Shown here: one piece after another, positions 26,971 to 32,071 of the stretch
Position numbering within the stretch: position 1 is the first letter of the stretch
Layout: every line of letters starts with the position of its first letter
Assembly: GCA_946627565.1 (NCBI GenBank)
Contig: CAMOVR010000023.1
Location: 1 to 32,071 of the forward strand
Direction: 5' to 3'
From: an uncultured Clostridia bacterium
Lineage (GTDB): Bacteria; Bacillota; Clostridia; Christensenellales; Aristaeellaceae
Length of the DNA stretch: 32,071 bases
Position numbers and translations under genes: made by a program
Notes under the pieces: model-generated
Told to the model about the DNA's origin: nothing
The model's input: the letters and a program-made list of their open reading frames with translations, nothing else
Database searches by the model: none

Positions 26971-28605
26971 ATGCCAGTCACTGATTTTCTCGAGCGCAAC
27001 CGCAAGCTGTACGGCAGCGAGACTGCGCTGATTGAACTCAACCCTGAGCAGAAGGAAAACCGGCGGATCACCTGGAAGGAGTACGAACTCATCCAGCCCA
27101 CTTCAGATCAGCCCTACCGCCGCGAGATTACCTGGCGCGTCTTTGACGAAAAGGCCAACCGGGTGGCCAATCTGCTGCTGGAGCGGGGCGTCAAAAAAGG
27201 CGACAAGGTGGCCATTCTCATGATGAACTGTCTGGAATGGCTCCCCATCTACTTTGGCATTCTCAAGTCCGGCGCTGTGGCCGTTCCCTTCAATTTCCGC
27301 TATTCCGCCGATGAAATCCTCTACTGTGCAGAACTGGCGGACGTGGATATCATGTTCTTCGGACCGGAGTTCATCGGGCGCATCGAGCAGATCGTGGACC
27401 GGCTCAGCCGCAACCGCCTCCTGTTCTTTGTGGGCAACACCTGCCCCACCTTCGCTGAAAGCTACAATGAGCTGGTCATGAACTGTGCCAGCTCCGCTCC
27501 CCTGGTCCGCATCGAGGACGATGACGACGCTGCCATCTATTTCTCCTCCGGCACCACCGGCTTCCCCAAGGCCATTCTGCACAAGCACCGCAGCCTGATG
27601 CATGCCGCCCTGGTGGAACAGCACCATCACTCCACCTCCCGGGACGACGTCTTCCTCTGCATCCCGCCCCTGTACCATACCGGGGCCAAGATGCACTGGA
27701 TGGGCTCCCTGGTGGCCGGCTCACCCGCCGTGCTGCTCAAGGGCACCAAGCCCCAGTACATCCTGGATGCAGTCTCCCGGGAACACGCCACCATCGTCTG
27801 GCTCCTGGTGCCCTGGGCACAGGATATCCTGGACGCCATTGACCGGGGCGACGTGAACCTGAAGGATTACGATCTGGATCAGTGGCGCCTGATGCACATC
27901 GGCGCCCAGCCCGTTCCGCCGTCCCTGATCCGCCGCTGGAAGGCCATCTTTCCCCATCACCAGTACGACACCAACTACGGCCTGAGCGAGTCCATCGGAC
28001 CCGGCTGCGTGCACCTGGGTGTGGAAAACATCCATAAGGTGGGCGCCATCGGTGTTCCCGGCTGGGGCTGGAAAGCCAAGATTGTGGATGACAACGGCAA
28101 TCCGGTCAAGCAGGGAGAAGCCGGCGAACTCTGCGTCAAGGGCGACGGCGTCATGGTCTGCTACTACAAGAATCCCGAAGCCACCGCGGAAGTGCTCAAG
28201 GACGGCTGGCTGCTCACCGGCGATGTGGCCATGCAGGATGAAGACGGCTTCATCTTCCTGGTGGACCGCAAAAAGGACGTCATCGTCTCCGGCGGTGAAA
28301 ACCTGTACCCTGTACAGATTGAGGATTTCCTCAGGGCACATCCCAAGATCAAGGACTGCGCGGTCATCGGCCTGCCGGATCCCCGCCTGGGCGAGATTGC
28401 CGGCGCCATCATTTCCATCAAGGAAGGCGAAACCTGCACGGAGGAAGAGATCCAGCAGTTCTGCCAGGAACTCCCCCGCTACAAGCGTCCCCGGAAAATC
28501 ATCTTCGCGGATGTACCCCGCAATTCCACAGGCAAAATTGAGAAGCCCAAGCTCCGCCGCATGTACGGCATTGAAAAACTTGTCGCTCATGAAAACGGCG
28601 TGTAA
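26971..28605 (+). CDS. AMP-forming acyl-CoA synthetase (class I adenylate-forming)
   Basis: Ligase of 544 residues that activates a carboxylic acid with ATP and joins it to CoA via an acyl-adenylate. Visible motifs: AMP-binding loop IYFSSGTTGFPKAILHKHRSLMHA, YGLSESIGPG, GELCVKGDGVMVCYYKNPEATAEVLKDGWLLTGDVA, the hinge DRKKDVIVSGGENLYPVQIEDFL, and the C-terminal catalytic lysine in RNSTGKIEKPKLRRMY. Its sequence is of the medium-chain/aryl acid ligase type, not the paaK type. ATG 26971 has TTGGAGG. In this operon an aryl-acetate or aryl-pyruvate-derived acid is a likely substrate; working in reverse for ATP is unlikely because the products are AMP and PPi. Confidence 0.88.
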   Translation: MPVTDFLERNRKLYGSETALIELNPEQKENRRITWKEYELIQPTSDQPYRREITWRVFDEKANRVANLLLERGVKKGDKVAILMMNCLEWLPIYFGILKSGAVAVPFNFRYSADEILYCAELADVDIMFFGPEFIGRIEQIVDRLSRNRLLFFVGNTCPTFAESYNELVMNCASSAPLVRIEDDDDAAIYFSSGTTGFPKAILHKHRSLMHAALVEQHHHSTSRDDVFLCIPPLYHTGAKMHWMGSLVAGSPAVLLKGTKPQYILDAVSREHATIVWLLVPWAQDILDAIDRGDVNLKDYDLDQWRLMHIGAQPVPPSLIRRWKAIFPHHQYDTNYGLSESIGPGCVHLGVENIHKVGAIGVPGWGWKAKIVDDNGNPVKQGEAGELCVKGDGVMVCYYKNPEATAEVLKDGWLLTGDVAMQDEDGFIFLVDRKKDVIVSGGENLYPVQIEDFLRAHPKIKDCAVIGLPDPRLGEIAGAIISIKEGETCTEEEIQQFCQELPRYKRPRKIIFADVPRNSTGKIEKPKLRRMYGIEKLVAHENGV

Positions 28606-28620
28606 TACAGGAGGCTATCT

Positions 28621-30363
28621 GTGAAACAGCTTATGCTGGGCAACAAAGCGGTTGCCCGCGGTTTCTACGAAGCAGGATGCTGTGTTGTGTCCAGCTACCC
28701 CGGTACCCCCAGCACGGAAGTCACGGAAGAGGCCGTCAAGTATGACGAGATCTACTGTGAATGGGCACCCAATGAAAAGGTGGCCCTGGAAGCTGCCCAT
28801 GGCGCAAGCCTGGGCGGCAGAAGGGCCGCCTGCTGCATGAAGCATGTGGGTCTCAACGTGGCCGCCGATCCCCTGTTCTCCATCTCCTACATCGGCACGG
28901 ACACCGGTCTGGTGATCCTGGTGGCGGATGACCCCGGCATGCATTCCTCTCAGAACGAGCAGGATTCCCGGCACTACGCGGAGGCGGCCAAGGTGCCCAT
29001 GCTGGAGCCCTCCGACTCCGGGGAAACCCTTGCATATACCAAAAAGGCCTTTGAACTGTCTGAACAGTTCCATACCCCGGTCTTTGTCCGCATGGTCATG
29101 CGCATCTGCCACTCCCAGTCCGTGGTGGAAACTGCCGACCGGGTGGTGCCCCCTCAGGGCGAATATGTAAAGGACCAGAGCCGCGTCATGCTCCCCGCCC
29201 AGGCCAGAAAGGCCCATATCCGGGTGGAGCAGCGCACGCTGGACCTGAAAAACTTTGCGGAAACGAGTGACCTTAACCGCTGGGAAGAGGGCAGTGATCA
29301 CACCATGGGCTTCATCACCTCTTCCACCTGCTACCAGTATGTCAAGGAACTGTTCGGGGATACCTATCCGGTGCTGAAAATCGGCATGCCCTATCCCCTG
29401 CCGGATCAGAAGTTCCGTGACTTTGCCGCATCCGTTGAACGGGTCATTGTGGTGGAAGAACTGGATCCCATTCTGGAAAACCACTGCCGCGGCCTTGGCC
29501 TTAAGGTGGAGGGCAAGAGTCTTTTCCCCATGGTGGGCGAATTCTCCCAGTCCCTCATTGCCAGATGCCTTGGTCTGCCCGAAAAAGAGAGCCGGGGTAT
29601 TACGGATCCCATTCCGCCCCGGCCCCCGGTCATGTGCGCCGGCTGCCCCCACAGGGGTCTGTTCTATACCCTGAAAAAGAACCGGTGCATGGTGTACGGG
29701 GATATCGGCTGTTACACCCTCGGTTCCTTCGCCCCCCTGAACGCCATGGACCTGAATGTCTGCATGGGCGCTTCTCTCTCCGGCATGCACGGCTTCCTGA
29801 AAGCCCGGCCGGACTATGCCCATAAGACGGTGGGCGTCATCGGGGATTCCACCTTTGTCCACTCGGGCATGACCGGCCTTGCGGACATTGTCTACAACAA
29901 CTCCCCTGCTACGGTCATCATCCTGGACAACTCCATCACCGGCATGACCGGCCATCAGCAGAACCCCACCACCGGCTACAGCATCAAGGGCGACCCTGCG
30001 GCCAAAATTGACCTGGAAGCCCTGTGCCGTTCCATCGGGGTGAAGCACATCACGGTGGTGGATCCCTATGATCTTCATGCCACGGACCAGGCCGTCAAAG
30101 AAGGCCTGGCTCTGGACGAGCCCTGTGTCATCATCTCCCGCAAGCCCTGCGCTTTGCTCAAGTCCGTAAAGCACCAGAGCCCCATCTGTGTGGATGCAGC
30201 AAAATGCACAGGCTGCAAGAGCTGCATGCAGATTGGCTGTCCTGCCATTTCCGTCAGGGACGGCAGGGCACGCATCGATACCACCCTCTGCGTAGGCTGC
30301 GATGTGTGCACCCAGATGTGCCGCTTCCATGCCCTGGTACGTACCGAGAGGAGGGATACGTGA
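28621..30363 (+). CDS. iorA: Indolepyruvate:ferredoxin oxidoreductase, alpha subunit
   Basis: Large subunit of the enzyme that oxidatively decarboxylates aryl-pyruvates (from Trp, Phe, Tyr) to aryl-acetyl-CoA and reduces ferredoxin. 580 residues, GTG 28621 with AGGAGG. The N-terminal pyrimidine-binding domain shows LGNKAVARGFYEAGCCVVSSYPGTPSTEV and the C-terminal TPP-binding domain GVIGDSTFVHSGMTGLADIVYNNSPATVIILDN. Two 4Fe-4S motifs end the chain: CTGCKSCMQIGC (CX2CX2CX4C) and CVGCDVCTQMC (CX2CX2CX3C). Oxygen-sensitive, cytosolic. Its stop is separated from iorB ATG by one base. Confidence 0.95.
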   Translation: MKQLMLGNKAVARGFYEAGCCVVSSYPGTPSTEVTEEAVKYDEIYCEWAPNEKVALEAAHGASLGGRRAACCMKHVGLNVAADPLFSISYIGTDTGLVILVADDPGMHSSQNEQDSRHYAEAAKVPMLEPSDSGETLAYTKKAFELSEQFHTPVFVRMVMRICHSQSVVETADRVVPPQGEYVKDQSRVMLPAQARKAHIRVEQRTLDLKNFAETSDLNRWEEGSDHTMGFITSSTCYQYVKELFGDTYPVLKIGMPYPLPDQKFRDFAASVERVIVVEELDPILENHCRGLGLKVEGKSLFPMVGEFSQSLIARCLGLPEKESRGITDPIPPRPPVMCAGCPHRGLFYTLKKNRCMVYGDIGCYTLGSFAPLNAMDLNVCMGASLSGMHGFLKARPDYAHKTVGVIGDSTFVHSGMTGLADIVYNNSPATVIILDNSITGMTGHQQNPTTGYSIKGDPAAKIDLEALCRSIGVKHITVVDPYDLHATDQAVKEGLALDEPCVIISRKPCALLKSVKHQSPICVDAAKCTGCKSCMQIGCPAISVRDGRARIDTTLCVGCDVCTQMCRFHALVRTERRDT

Positions 30364-30364
30364 T

Positions 30365-30931
30365 ATGGTCAATATCATGATTGTGGGCGTCGGCGGCCAG
30401 GGAAGCCTCCTGGCCAGCAAGCTGCTGGGCCATCTCCTGCTCCGGCGCGGCTATGATGTCAAGGTCTCAGAAGTCCATGGCATGAGCCAGCGCGGCGGCA
30501 GCGTTGTCACCTATGTGCGCTTTGGCGAAAAGGTCTACAGTCCCATCATCGACGCAGGTGAAGCGGACTTCATCGTATCCTTTGAACTTCTGGAAGCTGC
30601 CAGATGGCTGCCGTATCTCCGCAATGGGGGCAGAATCGTCACCAATACCCAGCAGATTGATCCCATGCCCGTCATCACCGGGGCAGCGGTTTATCCGGAA
30701 AATCTGCTTGAGAAACTTAAGGCGCAGTCCGCAGTGGATGCTGTTGACTGCCTGAAACTGGCAGAAGAAGCAGGATCTGCCCGGGCGGTAAACCTGGTCC
30801 TCATGGGCCGGCTTTCCCGGTACTTTGACTTTCCCGAGAGCGACTGGCTTGAAAGCATCGATGCCTGCGTTCCCGAGAAGTTCAGAGAGCTGAACAGAAA
30901 AGCCTTTGCCCTGGGACGGGGACAGGACTGA
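30365..30931 (+). CDS. iorB: Indolepyruvate:ferredoxin oxidoreductase, beta subunit
   Basis: Small (gamma-type) subunit of 188 residues that completes IorAB. It begins MVNIMIVGVGGQGSLLASKLLGHLLLRRGYDVKVSEVHGMSQRGGSVVTYVRFG, the signature of 2-oxoacid:acceptor oxidoreductase gamma domains, with GVGGQG and SQRGG as the key patterns. ATG 30365 follows GAGGAGGG at the end of iorA, which implies translational coupling. The open frame to 30302 runs inside iorA and is not used. Confidence 0.94.
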   Translation: MVNIMIVGVGGQGSLLASKLLGHLLLRRGYDVKVSEVHGMSQRGGSVVTYVRFGEKVYSPIIDAGEADFIVSFELLEAARWLPYLRNGGRIVTNTQQIDPMPVITGAAVYPENLLEKLKAQSAVDAVDCLKLAEEAGSARAVNLVLMGRLSRYFDFPESDWLESIDACVPEKFRELNRKAFALGRGQD

Positions 30932-30951
30932 TGCACAAGGAGAAGAACCCA

Positions 30952-31731
30952 ATGGAAGAATGGCGCAGGGGGGTCATAAGCGGTCACACCGTCATTAACG
31001 CCTCCATGCTGAGCAGCACCGGGGCGGTTGTCCCCGGTGCCTATCAGCAGATTGTGGGCCTCATCTTCGAGGAATCTGCTGCCAGGCAGGGCATGGAAAT
31101 CTCCCACCTGATCCGGTACCTGGGTGTATCCTGGGTCATGCTGGCCATGACTGTGGAGATTAAGACCCCGGTTTTCAGCGGCGAGGTCCTCTCCTGGTCC
31201 AGCTGGCAGTCCGGACGCAGCGGCAAAGTATGGCGCCGCGAAACGGAACTTCTTCATGAAGACGGAACCCCGGCCATCTACGGTGCCACCTTTGTTTCTC
31301 TCCTGGACGTCAATACCCGGCGGATCTGCCGGGATGAGGCAACGCTGGACCGGCTGAACTTCCAGGAAGGCAGAAAACTCATTGAAAACGCTGACAGCCG
31401 GACCGAATACGATCCTGCCGCCTTCCGGGAAATCCATATCCGGAAAGTCTATCCCAGCTGGATTGATGAACTTGGTCATACCAACAACCACCGGTACGGA
31501 GAGATGGGCTACGACGCTCTCTCCGAGAGGAAACGGCAGGAACAGATGCAGAACCTGTCCCGGATTGAGCTATATTTCCTTCATGAGCTCAAACTGGGAG
31601 AATCGGTATCTGTGCGCTGCCATGAATCCGACCTGGCAGCAGAAGTTCTGGGTGTGTCCACCACGGAACTCAAGCCTGCCTTTCTGGTGCGGTATGCCTT
31701 TCGCCCGGATGACGTTCATCCTGCTTACTGA
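30952..31731 (+). CDS. Double-hotdog acyl-ACP/acyl-CoA thioesterase
   Basis: Thioester hydrolase of the FatA/acyl-ACP thioesterase type, 259 residues. Two hotdog repeats: the first includes AYQQIVGLIFEESAARQGMEISHLIRY and MTVEIKTPVFSGEVLSWSSW; the second includes PSWIDELGHTNNHRYGEMGYDAL, whose D..GHxNNxxY motif carries the usual active-site Asp/Asn-His set. ATG 30952 has AAGGAG (30938-30943); ATG 30931, overlapping iorB's stop (TGATG), is the alternative and adds seven residues. In this operon it most likely frees CoA from aryl-acetyl-CoA, giving the excreted aryl-acetate; the chain may instead be a fatty acid. A terminator closes the operon. Confidence 0.85.
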   Translation: MEEWRRGVISGHTVINASMLSSTGAVVPGAYQQIVGLIFEESAARQGMEISHLIRYLGVSWVMLAMTVEIKTPVFSGEVLSWSSWQSGRSGKVWRRETELLHEDGTPAIYGATFVSLLDVNTRRICRDEATLDRLNFQEGRKLIENADSRTEYDPAAFREIHIRKVYPSWIDELGHTNNHRYGEMGYDALSERKRQEQMQNLSRIELYFLHELKLGESVSVRCHESDLAAEVLGVSTTELKPAFLVRYAFRPDDVHPAY

Positions 31732-31739
31732 CATTTTAA

Positions 31740-31780
31740 AAGAACCGGCATCCTGTTTCACGCAGGCTTCCGGTTCTTCT
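31740..31780. terminator. Bidirectional terminator after the thioesterase gene
   Basis: 9-bp stem AAGAACCGG (31740-31748) with CCGGTTCTT (31770-31778), an inner CCTG/CAGG helix and T-rich sequence on both outer sides (TTCTTTCTTT on plus, TTTTAAAATG on minus). It also serves the convergent minus-strand gene. Confidence 0.8.
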
Positions 31781-31827
31781 TTCTTTCTTGCTTATCTTTC
31801 CTTATATGCTGCCGGGGCTTTCCGATG

Positions 31828-32071
31828 TCAGGCTTTCTCAATCTGGCACGTATGCTTTCCGGTTTTTTCATCATAATTGATGCCAACAAGAAGAATATTC
31901 CCCGTAAATGGTTTCAGAGATGCTATATAGTTTCTCTGTTTCATCTGGTTTATTGCACCGCTTGCTGATTTATTCCATTTCAGTTCAATGATCATTGCAG
32001 GCAGCAGGGCATGCAGTGCAGGAATAAAAACAACATCTGCGATTCCTTTTCCTGATGGCATTTCTTCAATT
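31828..32071 (-). CDS. PD-(D/E)XK nuclease-domain protein, 3' end only
   Basis: The C-terminal 80 residues of a protein whose start lies beyond the right edge. The visible frame reads IEEMPSGKGIADVVFIPALHALLPAMIIELKWNKSASGAINQM, giving the D (GIAD) and ELK (IIELK) of the PD-(D/E)XK fold, followed by KQRNYIASLKPFTGNILLVGINYDEKTGKHTCQIEK. This matches the nuclease-like C terminus of the AAA-ATPase/PDDEXK_9 proteins common in gut Bacteroidota and Bacillota, whose role is unclear. The frame is open to the window edge. It is AT-richer than its neighbours. Confidence 0.8.
   Translation of the reverse strand, partial: IEEMPSGKGIADVVFIPALHALLPAMIIELKWNKSASGAINQMKQRNYIASLKPFTGNILLVGINYDEKTGKHTCQIEKA

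Overview
The window looks like a chromosome segment of a moderately GC-rich Clostridia-type member of the Bacillota, probably an anaerobe from a gut or rumen. The reasons are strong AGGAGG-type ribosome sites, sigma-A promoters with 17-bp spacers, a T-box leader, a RemB/DUF370 gene in front of gyrB-gyrA, an efp gene paired with a CD1247-type zinc-ribbon gene, a GH3 glycosidase with swapped domain order, and a ferredoxin-linked 2-oxoacid oxidoreductase. The species cannot be named from sequence alone. I see no rRNA, tRNA, insertion sequence, prophage or CRISPR array.

Layout. 1-539 (-): 5' part of a YfcE-like phosphodiesterase. 999-4522 (+): membrane-anchored GH3 beta-glycosidase with permuted domains, plus a four-helix membrane protein. 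4591-9393 (+): a four-gene cell-surface acylation cassette (SGNH-like protein with InlB and leucine-rich repeats, small membrane protein, MBOAT acyltransferase, second SGNH-like protein with leucine-rich repeats). 9508-11455 (+): ECF sigma factor overlapping a DUF4349 membrane protein that is probably its anti-sigma factor. 11511-12804 (+): degenerate nucleotidyltransferase-fold protein and an XRE/S24-like regulator. 12883-13515 (-): secreted protein of unknown function. 13891-14418 (+): probable structured RNA leader and a small zinc-ribbon protein. 14597-17776 (+): glnS and gltX. 17887-19175 (-): CD1247-type protein and efp. 19808-24793 (+): remB-like gene, gyrB and gyrA. 24908-31731 (+): T-box-controlled operon with a sodium:solute symporter, an acyl-CoA ligase, IorA, IorB and a thioesterase. 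31828-32071 (-): 3' end of a PD-(D/E)XK nuclease-domain protein.

How the genes work together. The acylation cassette has the parts known from alginate, peptidoglycan and teichoic-acid O-acylation: an MBOAT that moves an acyl group across the membrane and SGNH-like partners that place it on an extracellular acceptor. Repeat modules are fused at opposite ends of the two partners, and the acceptor is unknown. The T-box operon reads as uptake and oxidative decarboxylation of aromatic amino-acid-derived 2-oxoacids: IorAB makes aryl-acetyl-CoA and reduced ferredoxin, and the ligase and thioesterase handle the CoA ester. The T-box specifier can be read as UAC (Tyr), which fits, or AUA (Ile). The central block (glnS, gltX, efp, gyrB, gyrA) is housekeeping.

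The best candidates for something new are the MBOAT/SGNH/repeat cassette, the leader RNA at about 13891-14133, the T-box specifier and its two mutually compatible downstream hairpins, and the missing canonical start codon of the remB-like gene.
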